Source of the DNA: JBDIAR01 sp039812545
GTDB lineage: Bacteria > Actinomycetota > Actinomycetes > Actinomycetales > Dermatophilaceae
Assembly: GCA_039812545.1 (NCBI GenBank)
Contig: JBDIAR010000034.1
Span: 1 to 21,704 of the forward strand
Length of the DNA stretch: 21,704 bases
Direction: 5' to 3'
Each line of letters opens with the position of its first letter. Position 1 is the stretch's first letter. A program made the position numbers and the translations under genes. Positions 15,474-21,704 of the stretch are shown here, in pieces. The notes under the pieces were generated by a model. The model saw nothing but the letters and a program-made list of their open reading frames with translations. It was not told where the DNA came from and ran no database searches.

Positions 15474-16201
15474 GATCGTGCAAATTCCGCCGATTCGAGC
15501 AGAGTGACGTCGAGCGCCGTGTTGACATTCGCATACTGCTCGCACAGTTCGAAGAATCCGACCGTGCGACCGTGATCGATCATCGTCTGGAGGAGCTCGG
15601 GCAGTTCCTTTTCTCCCCGGATCGGATTGGGCATGGTGAGATCGATGTACTCGAAGACCTGGCTGCCGAAGATGACATTGCCGGTTCCCATGAGGTCGTT
15701 GAGCGGCAGAACCGGCTTCTCGATGAGCCGGGCGACCCGGCGGGATTCGTCGTACAAGAAGGTGTAGGTGTTCTTGATCCGTTCGCGGTCCGCGACCCGG
15801 ACTGCGCCGAGGCAGGCGTGGAGCTGGCGGTCCCGGTACCAGTCGTAGAACTCCTCGTAGCGAGGAGCGGTCATGACCTCGTCGCCCAGGTGGAGCAGGA
15901 ACTCGGGTCCGGTGAGCCGATCCCGGGCGCACTCGATCGCGTGGACGAGGCCTCGTTGCTCACGCTGAATGACGTAGCGGATCCGCTTTCCGTCGTAGCG
16001 ATTCCCGAAGTGATCGATGATCGCCTCCGCGCAATGGCCGACCACCAGAACGATCTCGTCCACAAAATAGAGCGAACTCAACCGCTCGAGTATGTGTTCA
16101 AGAATGGGTCGAGACCGGTACTCCAGCATGCACTTGTTCTGACGAAAGGTGGCGTCCTCCAGACGCTGCCCTTTGCCGGCTGCAAGTACCAAGGCGTGCA
16201 T
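15470..16201 (-). CDS. Sugar-1-phosphate-type nucleotidyltransferase, first gene of the operon
   Basis: Encodes 243 residues, the length of a stand-alone NTP-transferase domain. LAAGKGQRL (6-14) is the nucleotide-binding loop, NKCMLEY (22-28) occupies the place of the usual KP.L..., VLVVGH is the third strand and HLGDEVM (about 104-110) carries the metal-binding Asp. LIEKPV and GTGNVIFG are further family motifs. Such enzymes make NDP-sugars, or CDP-choline/ethanolamine-type products, from NTP and a phosphorylated substrate. Within this operon it probably supplies the activated donor for the two glycosyltransferase-like proteins. ATG at 16201 has AAGGG about 8 nt upstream and follows a leader of about 90 nt if the proposed promoter is right. 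Substrate specificity cannot be read from the sequence. Confidence 0.85.
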   Translation of the reverse strand: MHALVLAAGKGQRLEDATFRQNKCMLEYRSRPILEHILERLSSLYFVDEIVLVVGHCAEAIIDHFGNRYDGKRIRYVIQREQRGLVHAIECARDRLTGPEFLLHLGDEVMTAPRYEEFYDWYRDRQLHACLGAVRVADRERIKNTYTFLYDESRRVARLIEKPVLPLNDLMGTGNVIFGSQVFEYIDLTMPNPIRGEKELPELLQTMIDHGRTVGFFELCEQYANVNTALDVTLLESAEFARS

Positions 16202-16296
16202 GTCTACAACCCTTGCTCTCCATCTCCGATGACAGAAAGGAACGAATGGCTATGCGAGAACAGGCCCCAGTGCTGGGCGCCCGCCACCCGTTTGGG

Positions 16297-16325
16297 ACTC
16301 TAGCGAAGGACGCGCCCGGTCTCAA
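16297..16325 (-). promoter_or_regulatory. Candidate sigma70-type promoter for the operon
   Basis: On the minus strand TTGAGA (16325-16320) and TAGAGT (16302-16297) are separated by exactly 17 bases. This gives five of six matches to the -35 consensus and an actinobacterial TAnnnT -10 box. Transcription would begin near 16290, leaving a leader of about 90 nt before the nucleotidyltransferase ATG at 16201. No other start site is needed for the coupled genes. Confidence 0.5.
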
Positions 16326-16362
16326 CCCGATCGCGAATCGCCTCTCTGCATCAATCGACAAC

Positions 16363-16395
16363 GTTTCGAAGCAAACGATAAGCTCCATTCGAAAC
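16363..16395. promoter_or_regulatory. Perfect inverted repeat upstream of the promoter, candidate operator
   Basis: Arms GTTTCGAA and TTCGAAAC, 8 bp each with no mismatch, flank a 17-bp spacer (16371-16387), so half-site centres are 25 bp apart. The dyad is centred about 89 bp upstream of the proposed start, an activator-like position. It lies in the most AT-rich part of the window. No regulator gene is present in the operon, so any binding protein must be encoded elsewhere. Confidence 0.45.
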
Positions 16396-16486
16396 CCGCC
16401 ACGTCCCGGAGGCTCTTTGTGATCTATGTTTAGCTCCTGTTCTTCTCGCCTTCACTGTGGTATGTCCGAGGGAGCCGATGACTGCC

Positions 16487-16685
16487 TCAGTCTTCGACGC
16501 CGATGTCCTCGTTCCACAAGGTGGGGTGGGCGGCGATGAACTCGGTCATCAGCTCGGCGCACTCGTCGGAGTCGAGATTGATCACCTCGACGCCGTTGGC
16601 GCGCAACAGATCCTCGCCGCCCATGAACGTCCGGTTCTCCCCCAGCACGACGCGAGGTATGCCGTACAGCAGGATCGCGCCGGTG
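16487..16685 (+). repeat. Right 199-bp direct repeat flanking the island
   Basis: This is the 3' part of the intact deaminase gene, from the stop codon to the GAILLYG region, and is the counterpart of 620-818 (two mismatches by eye, 16493 and 16672). Same orientation as the left copy. The base just outside the stop codon already differs between the copies, so the repeat has a sharp edge on that side. Confidence 0.9.
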
Positions 16686-16942
16686 CACATGTGGCAGGGC
16701 GAGAGGGTCGTGTACATCGTCGACCTGGCATACGTGGCGGCCGGCAGACGCCCCGCCCGCTCCAACGCGTCGGTCTCGCCGTGGCGGATCGCGCTGTCCA
16801 TCTGCACCCGCCTGTTGTGCCCGACGCCGAGGATGGTGCCGTCGTCGGCGACCAGGGCCGCGCCGATCGGGATCCCGCCTTCGGCCGCGCCGATGCGGGC
16901 CTGCTCGATGGCCAACTGCAGGTAACGAGAATCGTCTGGCAC
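16487..16942 (-). CDS. Fcy1-like cytosine deaminase (nucleoside/base deaminase fold)
   Basis: Encodes 151 residues. HGETDAL (HxE, zinc ligand and proton shuttle) and SPCHMC (two Cys zinc ligands) define the cytidine-deaminase-like fold. The C-terminal half (TGAILLYGIPRVVLGEN, then ENGVEV-like strand and HPTLWNEDIG) closely recalls yeast cytosine deaminase Fcy1, which converts cytosine to uracil. The GTG at 16942 is supported by AGGAGA 6 nt upstream. It follows the nucleobase/nucleoside uptake genes after 93 nt, consistent with salvage of imported cytosine. Its last 199 bp are duplicated at 620-818. Guanine deaminase or another base deaminase remains possible, but the Fcy1 resemblance at the C-terminus is strong. 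Confidence 0.85.
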   Translation of the reverse strand: MPDDSRYLQLAIEQARIGAAEGGIPIGAALVADDGTILGVGHNRRVQMDSAIRHGETDALERAGRLPAATYARSTMYTTLSPCHMCTGAILLYGIPRVVLGENRTFMGGEDLLRANGVEVINLDSDECAELMTEFIAAHPTLWNEDIGVED

Positions 16943-17035
16943 GGGATCTCCTGTGATCGAATGCGCTCGGTTCGGATGGGGAGGAACTCAGGGAACAACG
17001 GACAAACAGGCCGGCGGGCCGGTCGACAGCCCGAC

Positions 17036-17929
17036 CTAGGTGCGGCGGTACGGCTTCAAATAAGCTCCGGGATAACGCAACCCGCGTCCGGCTAGAGCGA
17101 GCGCGATGATCACGACGAGGTACGGCAGCGCGATCATCACCTCCCGCGGCACGTGGGCGAATACGGGCGTGATGGCCAGCTGCAACTGCCCGGCGTCGAT
17201 CACGGCGAACAGCAGCCCGCCGAGCACGGCCGGCCAGACCCGCCACCGGGCGAAGATGACCAGGGCGATCGCGACCCACCCGCGGCCGTTGGTGATGTTC
17301 AGCGTGAACGTCCCGAGGACCGCCAGCGTGAGGAACGCACCGCCCAGCGCCATCAACGCTCCCCCGACGACGAGCGCGACATAGCGGGTGCGGGCGACGT
17401 CGATCCCGGCCGCGTCGGCCGCCTCCGGGTTCTCGCCGACTGCGCGCAGCCGCAGCCCGGCCCCGGTGCTCCGCAGGATCCACCACAACGCCGGCGCGAC
17501 GACGAACAGCACGATCGCCGTCATCGGATACATCTCCACCACCGGCACGCCCTCGAACCAGATCCCCGACTTCGGGATCTGGGTCAGCGTCCCGCCACCG
17601 AACCGCAGCCGGTTGACGAAGTCGCACAATCCGATGATCAGCAACGTCGTTCCGATGCCGGCGACGTGCTGGTTGACGCCGAGGGTCACCGTGAGCAGCC
17701 CCATGAGCAAGCCGGCAAGTATGCCGACCGCCACCGCCGCGATCAGCCCGAGAGCCGTCGACTGCGTCGCCGCGGTGATCGCGAACCCGGCGAACGCACC
17801 GGCATACATGGTCCCCTCGATGCCGAGGTTGAGGACGCCGGCCCTCTCGCAGACGATTTCGCCGAACGTCGCGTACAGCAACGGTGTCACCGTCACCAGG
17901 GTGGCCGCGATGAGCGCGATGAGGTTCAC
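17036..17929 (-). CDS. ABC permease of BMP-type nucleoside uptake system (YufQ/NupQ-like)
   Basis: Encodes 297 residues, highly hydrophobic with about eight membrane segments. LYATFGEIVCERAGVLNLGIEGTM near the N-terminus and AVGENPEAADAAGID in the cytoplasmic loop are signatures of the BPD_transp_2 permeases of simple-sugar/nucleoside systems. The GTG at 17929 overlaps the upstream permease stop (GTGA). It pairs with the 363-residue permease encoded just before it. Part of its gene (17170-17236) has a diverged copy at 819-885. Substrate is inferred from the BMP-type binding protein and the adjacent deaminase: nucleosides or cytosine. Confidence 0.9.
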   Translation of the reverse strand: MNLIALIAATLVTVTPLLYATFGEIVCERAGVLNLGIEGTMYAGAFAGFAITAATQSTALGLIAAVAVGILAGLLMGLLTVTLGVNQHVAGIGTTLLIIGLCDFVNRLRFGGGTLTQIPKSGIWFEGVPVVEMYPMTAIVLFVVAPALWWILRSTGAGLRLRAVGENPEAADAAGIDVARTRYVALVVGGALMALGGAFLTLAVLGTFTLNITNGRGWVAIALVIFARWRVWPAVLGGLLFAVIDAGQLQLAITPVFAHVPREVMIALPYLVVIIALALAGRGLRYPGAYLKPYRRT

Positions 17930-19017
17930 GCCGCACCCCCCTCGTGAGCACCGGTCCGGCGTCGCGGTCGACGCCGGAGGACCAGCCGATAGCGGCGGAA
18001 GACGAGTGCCCCGACCGAACACAGCAGCAGCGTCGCCGCCACGACTTTGCCCATCTGCGGCGGCAATTGCAGCGCGCGCGAGGCGGATTCGGCACCGACC
18101 GTCACGTCCGCCAGCAGCGTCGCGACCACAACGGCCGCAGGCACCGACAAGGCGGCCAGGGTCGCCACCACGATCCCGGTGTAGCCGAATCCCGTTGACA
18201 CCTCGGCGGTCAGCCGGTGCTGCAGGCCCATGACCTGCACCGCTCCCCCGGCGCCGGCCAGGGCTGCGCTGGACAGCGCGGCTCCCAGCAGCGTCCGTTC
18301 GACCGGTATGCCGGCAAAGGCGGCTCCCTTGGGCGACATGCCGACCGCTCGACTGGTCAGCCCGATCCGGGTGCGGGTCAACACGATCCAGGCCAGGACG
18401 GCCAACACGATCGCACCGGCATACCCCAGATGCAGTCGGGAGCCGGAGATGATCCGCGGCAACTCCCAACCGGCCCCCAGCGCGGCGGACTCCGGGAACT
18501 GGTTGACCGGGTTGCGCCACGGACCGTTGAGCAGGCCCTGAAGGAGAAGCAGCGCGACGGGATTGAGCAGCAACGTCGTCACGACCTCGTCGATCCCGCG
18601 CGAGGTCCGCAAGACGGCCGGCACCAGACCCCACACCGCACCGCCGACCGCCCCCGCCACGAAGCCCAGCGGAAGGGCCACTGCCGCAGGCAATCCCGGC
18701 GCCGCCAAAGCGAAACCCGTTGCCGCTATTGCCCCGGCGATGAACTGGCCCTCACCGCCGATGTTGTAGTAGCCGGATCGGAAGGCGACCAGCGCGGCCA
18801 GCCCGGTGAAGATGAGCGGCACACTGGCCAGCAGCACTTCCAACAGCGTGTACGACGTGGTCAGCGGGCGGATCAGGTAGTACTGGAAGGCCGTTGCCGG
18901 ATCGGCCCCGGCCAGCCGGATCGGTCCGGCCGTCAGCGCGACCGTGAGGACGGCCGCGACGACGATGAGCACCGGGGTCAGCCAGCGCGGCGCCGACCCG
19001 CGCACGACGAGTTTCAC
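17926..19017 (-). CDS. ABC permease of BMP-type nucleoside uptake system (YufP/NupP-like)
   Basis: Encodes 363 residues. FTGLAALVAFRSGYYNIGGEGQF is the classic signature of the larger permease of BMP-type transporters, and SRAVGMSPKGAAFAGIPV is the cytoplasmic loop that contacts the ATPase. Hydrophobic segments run through the protein and the C-terminus is basic (RRYRLVLRRRPRRR). The GTG at 19017 overlaps the ATPase stop as GTGA. It forms a heterodimeric membrane channel with the next gene's product. Confidence 0.9.
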   Translation of the reverse strand: MKLVVRGSAPRWLTPVLIVVAAVLTVALTAGPIRLAGADPATAFQYYLIRPLTTSYTLLEVLLASVPLIFTGLAALVAFRSGYYNIGGEGQFIAGAIAATGFALAAPGLPAAVALPLGFVAGAVGGAVWGLVPAVLRTSRGIDEVVTTLLLNPVALLLLQGLLNGPWRNPVNQFPESAALGAGWELPRIISGSRLHLGYAGAIVLAVLAWIVLTRTRIGLTSRAVGMSPKGAAFAGIPVERTLLGAALSSAALAGAGGAVQVMGLQHRLTAEVSTGFGYTGIVVATLAALSVPAAVVVATLLADVTVGAESASRALQLPPQMGKVVAATLLLCSVGALVFRRYRLVLRRRPRRRTGAHEGGAA

Positions 19018-20543
19018 GCCGCCCCCTGCGAGTTCAGTCCGGCCATCAACAGGCCGAGTTCGGTGCGGGTGGCCGTGGTCCCGTCGAGCACCCCGACGAT
19101 CCGGCCCTCGAACATCACCGCGATCCGATCCGCGAGCGCCAGGATCTCGTCCAGGTCCTCGCTGATCAGCAGAATCGCCGCCCCGGCCTCACGGCGGGCC
19201 AGGAGTTGTTGATGCACATACTCCCCCGCCCCCACGTCCAGGCCGCGGGTGGGCTGGGCCACGAGGATCGCCACCGGATCGCGGGAGAGCACCCGGGCGA
19301 GCAGGATCTTCTGCATATTGCCACCCGAGAGTCCACCGATCCGATCACCGGGACGGGCTTTGATCGCGAAACGGGTGATGAGTTCCTCGGCGCGGCGCCG
19401 CATCGCCCGGCGATTGAGGAAGGGCCCCCGGCGGTAGTTGCCCAGGTCCTCCAAAGCGAGATTCTCCTCGACGGACAGGTCCTCGACGACGCTGCCGTGC
19501 CGGTCCTCCGGAATGCGACCGAGTCCGGCCGCGACGACCTGGGCCGGGGTGGCACCGGTGATGTCGCGGTCCGACACGCTGACCCGGCCGGTCGTGGGCT
19601 GCCGCATCCCGCACAGGACGTCTGCGAGTTCGCGTTGCCCGTTGCCGGAAACCCCTGCGATGGCGAGGATTTCGCCGGCTCGCACCGACAACGACACCTC
19701 GCTGAGGGCGTCCTTGCCGCCGGCTCCGGCGAGCCCCACCCGGTCGATCTCGATCACCCCGTGACCGACCTGCCCGGCGGACACCGACGCCACGCGCCGC
19801 TCGTCCCGCAACACCGCCGCAACGCTGCGGCCGACCATGAGTTCGGCCAGTTCCGCGGGCGTCGCCGCGCCGGTCGCCTTGGTCTCGACGATCCGGCCAT
19901 GCCGCAGCACCGAAACCCGGTCGCTGATCTGGGCGACCTCGTGCAGCTTGTGGCTGATGAAGAACACCCCGAGCCCCTCCGCCGTCAGCCGGCGCAGCGC
20001 CGCGAACAGCGCCTGCGCGTCCTGCGGCACCAGCACCGCCGTCGGTTCGTCGAGGATCAGCACCCGAGCACCCTGATAGAGAGTCTTGGCGATCTCCACC
20101 CGCTGCTGCTCCCCGATCGACAGCCGCTCGACGACCGCGTCCGGGTCGACCCGGGCTCCGAGCAACTCCGCGGCCTGCGCCAGCCGGTCCCGAGCCGCCG
20201 CCTCGTCGAGCGGCCCGATGCCGGCGCTGGAGAGCATGACGTTCTCCAACACCGTCATCGGGCGCACGAGGGCGAAGTGCTGCGTCACCATCCCGATGCC
20301 GTGGGCGATCGCATCCTTGGGAGAGGTGACGTCAACCGGCATACCGGACACCTCCATCGAACCCGCATCGGCACTGGTCAGGCCGTACATGATCCGCATC
20401 AAGGTGGTCTTGCCGGCGCCGTTCTCGCCGAGGATCGCGTGCACCTCGCCGGATCGCACGTCGAGGTGCACGTCGTCGTTGACCAGCAGGTCGCCGAACG
20501 ACTTACGGATGCCGCGCAGCGCGACGAGAGGGGCCTCACTCAT
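19014..20543 (-). CDS. Double-domain ABC ATPase of BMP-type nucleoside uptake system (YufO/NupO-like)
   Basis: Encodes 509 residues with two ATPase halves. The first has GENGAGKTT, LSIGEQQRVE and LILDEPTAVL. The second has a degenerate Walker A (GVSGNGQREL), LSGGNMQKILLAR and LVAQPTRGLD, where Gln replaces the catalytic Glu; this asymmetry is normal in sugar/nucleoside importers. EPTAVL has Val where Ala or Gly is more usual, a minor oddity. ATG at 20543 lies 43 nt after the binding-protein stop. It powers uptake through the two permeases encoded downstream. Confidence 0.92.
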   Translation of the reverse strand: MSEAPLVALRGIRKSFGDLLVNDDVHLDVRSGEVHAILGENGAGKTTLMRIMYGLTSADAGSMEVSGMPVDVTSPKDAIAHGIGMVTQHFALVRPMTVLENVMLSSAGIGPLDEAAARDRLAQAAELLGARVDPDAVVERLSIGEQQRVEIAKTLYQGARVLILDEPTAVLVPQDAQALFAALRRLTAEGLGVFFISHKLHEVAQISDRVSVLRHGRIVETKATGAATPAELAELMVGRSVAAVLRDERRVASVSAGQVGHGVIEIDRVGLAGAGGKDALSEVSLSVRAGEILAIAGVSGNGQRELADVLCGMRQPTTGRVSVSDRDITGATPAQVVAAGLGRIPEDRHGSVVEDLSVEENLALEDLGNYRRGPFLNRRAMRRRAEELITRFAIKARPGDRIGGLSGGNMQKILLARVLSRDPVAILVAQPTRGLDVGAGEYVHQQLLARREAGAAILLISEDLDEILALADRIAVMFEGRIVGVLDGTTATRTELGLLMAGLNSQGAA

Positions 20544-20586
20544 CTGGCGGGGTCCTTGAGAGTTCGGGGGCAGATGGCCGGGGGGC

Positions 20587-21681
20587 TCAGGCCTTCGGAC
20601 CCACGGAACCGGCCGGGGTGTTCTCGTCGACCGGCGTGGTGAACGTGCCCGCCTTGATCTCGGCCTGCTTGGCCTCGACCTTGGCGATCAGGTCGGCCGG
20701 TATGCCGCCCTTGACGCCGGTGTTGATCTCGGTGAGCGCGGAGCCGCCGTCCTTCATGAAGGAGTACTCCTTGAGGTTCGACGCCGTGAACGTGCCGCCC
20801 TTGACCGCGGCCACCAGCGCCTCGACGGTCGGAGCCATGTTCCAGGTGACGCTCGTCATGACCGACTCGGGGGCCAACGACTTCTGGTCGCCCATGCAGC
20901 CGATGCTGAGCAGCCCCTTCTCCTTGGCGGCCTCGATGACACCGGCCCGCTCGGCGAACAACACGTCGGCGCCGGCCGCGACCTGGGCGAGGGCGGCCTG
21001 CTTGGCCTTGGCCGGGTCGAACCAGGAGTTGATGAACGCGACCTTCACCGTCACCTTCGGGTTGACCGACTGGGCGCCGGCGATGAAGGCGTTGACGATC
21101 CGGTTGACCTCGGGCACCGGCATACCGCCGACGACCCCGATGGTGTTCGTCTTCGTCGTACCGCCCGCGAGCATGCCGGCCAGGTATGCCGGGTCGTGGA
21201 TCCAGTTGTCGAAGACCGACATGTTCGGGGCGACTTCGGGGTTGCCGGAGCCGAAGGCGAACGCGATCTTCGGGAAGTCCTTGGCCACCGCGCGCACCGC
21301 GTCCTCGTTGCCGAACGCGTCGCCGATGATCAGGTCCGGCTTGTCGGTGTTGGCGACCTCGCGCAGCGTGCGCTCCATGCCGCCCTCGTAGCCGATGTTG
21401 TCCGAGTGGCGGTATTCGATGGTGCCGGCGTCGGCGGCCTTCTGCAACGCCTGGTGGATGACCCCGTCCCAGGGTTCCTCGATCGGGGTGGCGAAGGCGC
21501 CGAACACCTTGATCGTCGCGGTGCCCGAGCCGGTCGCGCCGGAGGTGCCGGCCGCGCCCGAGGGCGCCGGCGTGGTGGCTCCGGTGTTGCCGCCGCAGGC
21601 CGCGACGACCGCGGCGGTCAGTGCGCCGATCACCCCGAGCGCGGCTCGGCGGGTCAGGGTGAGTTTCGTCGAGGTGGCCAT
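20587..21681 (-). CDS. BMP-family substrate-binding lipoprotein of the nucleoside uptake system
   Basis: Encodes 364 residues. The N-terminus is an export signal (TRRAALGVIGALTAAVVAAC) with a lipobox VAAC placing the lipidated Cys at residue 29; the RR pair could make it a Tat substrate. A Gly/Ala/Thr/Ser-rich linker follows. The core has the BMP fold elements KVFGAFATPIEEPWDG, DLIIGDAFGNEDAV, FAFGSGN, and YLAGMLAGGTTKTNTIGVVGGM, known from PnrA/BmpA-type purine nucleoside receptors. ATG at 21681 has AGGAGA about 6 nt upstream. It is the first gene of the uptake operon; its promoter lies outside the window. Confidence 0.92.
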   Translation of the reverse strand: MATSTKLTLTRRAALGVIGALTAAVVAACGGNTGATTPAPSGAAGTSGATGSGTATIKVFGAFATPIEEPWDGVIHQALQKAADAGTIEYRHSDNIGYEGGMERTLREVANTDKPDLIIGDAFGNEDAVRAVAKDFPKIAFAFGSGNPEVAPNMSVFDNWIHDPAYLAGMLAGGTTKTNTIGVVGGMPVPEVNRIVNAFIAGAQSVNPKVTVKVAFINSWFDPAKAKQAALAQVAAGADVLFAERAGVIEAAKEKGLLSIGCMGDQKSLAPESVMTSVTWNMAPTVEALVAAVKGGTFTASNLKEYSFMKDGGSALTEINTGVKGGIPADLIAKVEAKQAEIKAGTFTTPVDENTPAGSVGPKA

Positions 21682-21704
21682 GGCTTTCTCCTATGGATCG
21701 AGGG

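Noticed and set aside
13914..15932. 672-residue version of the second B12-type radical SAM protein
   Set aside because: The extra residues are a shadow of the nucleotidyltransferase gene; the GTG at 15473 overlaps its stop and begins the real domain.
16480..16492. GACTG-CCT-CAGTC mini-hairpin overlapping the deaminase stop codon, as a terminator
   Set aside because: Five base pairs with a 3-nt loop and no U-tract; likely chance.
17036..18634. 532-residue version of the nucleoside permease
   Set aside because: The first 235 residues are out-of-frame translation of the neighbouring permease gene; the GTG at 17929 restores the family length.
1..21704. CRISPR arrays, rRNA or tRNA genes
   Set aside because: No regularly spaced repeats and no RNA-gene-like cloverleaf or rRNA sequence were seen.

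Overview
The window is high-GC DNA with dense, overlapping, almost entirely minus-strand genes that often start with GTG. This fits an Actinomycetota chromosome; I cannot name a genus. Spot counts of a few lines give about 75-78% GC in the right flank, about 65-68% in the central genes and about 50% in the intergenic stretch near 16300.

Layout. (1) 5-564: a MazEF-type toxin-antitoxin pair. (2) 620-885: a chimeric pseudogene made of the 3' end of a cytosine deaminase gene joined to a scrap of an ABC permease gene. (3) 886-1158: a spacer with no gene I can support. (4) 1159-16201: one tightly coupled 14-gene operon that looks like an undescribed peptide-maturation (RiPP-like) pathway. (5) 16202-16486: its upstream region, with a candidate promoter and a perfect inverted repeat. 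(6) 16487-21681: a BMP-type nucleoside/nucleobase ABC uptake operon ending in an intact Fcy1-like cytosine deaminase gene.

The central operon, in transcription order, encodes: a sugar-phosphate-type nucleotidyltransferase; two paralogous radical SAM proteins with N-terminal B12-binding-like domains; a 116-residue acidic protein with a helical leader-like half and a C-terminal tail of two Tyr-containing 12-residue repeats (candidate precursor or carrier); two copies of a [radical SAM with C-terminal Cys cluster + small helical protein] module; two paralogous glycosyltransferase-like proteins; a class III PLP aminotransferase; an unrecognised 296-residue protein; and an ABC-2 exporter whose ATPase carries an unusual N-terminal extension of about 175 residues. 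Eight of the genes form four paralogous pairs. My working model is a ribosomally made acidic peptide modified by up to four radical SAM enzymes, decorated with an activated, possibly aminated sugar or alcohol, and exported.

The operon lies between two direct repeats of 199 bp (620-818 and 16487-16685, 197 of 199 identical by eye). The right copy is the 3' end of the intact deaminase gene and the left copy is the pseudogene. The segment therefore looks like an island acquired at the deaminase locus and could be lost by recombination between the repeats. A heptamer, GGCATAC/GTATGCC, occurs at least 24 times in the window, far above base-composition expectation.
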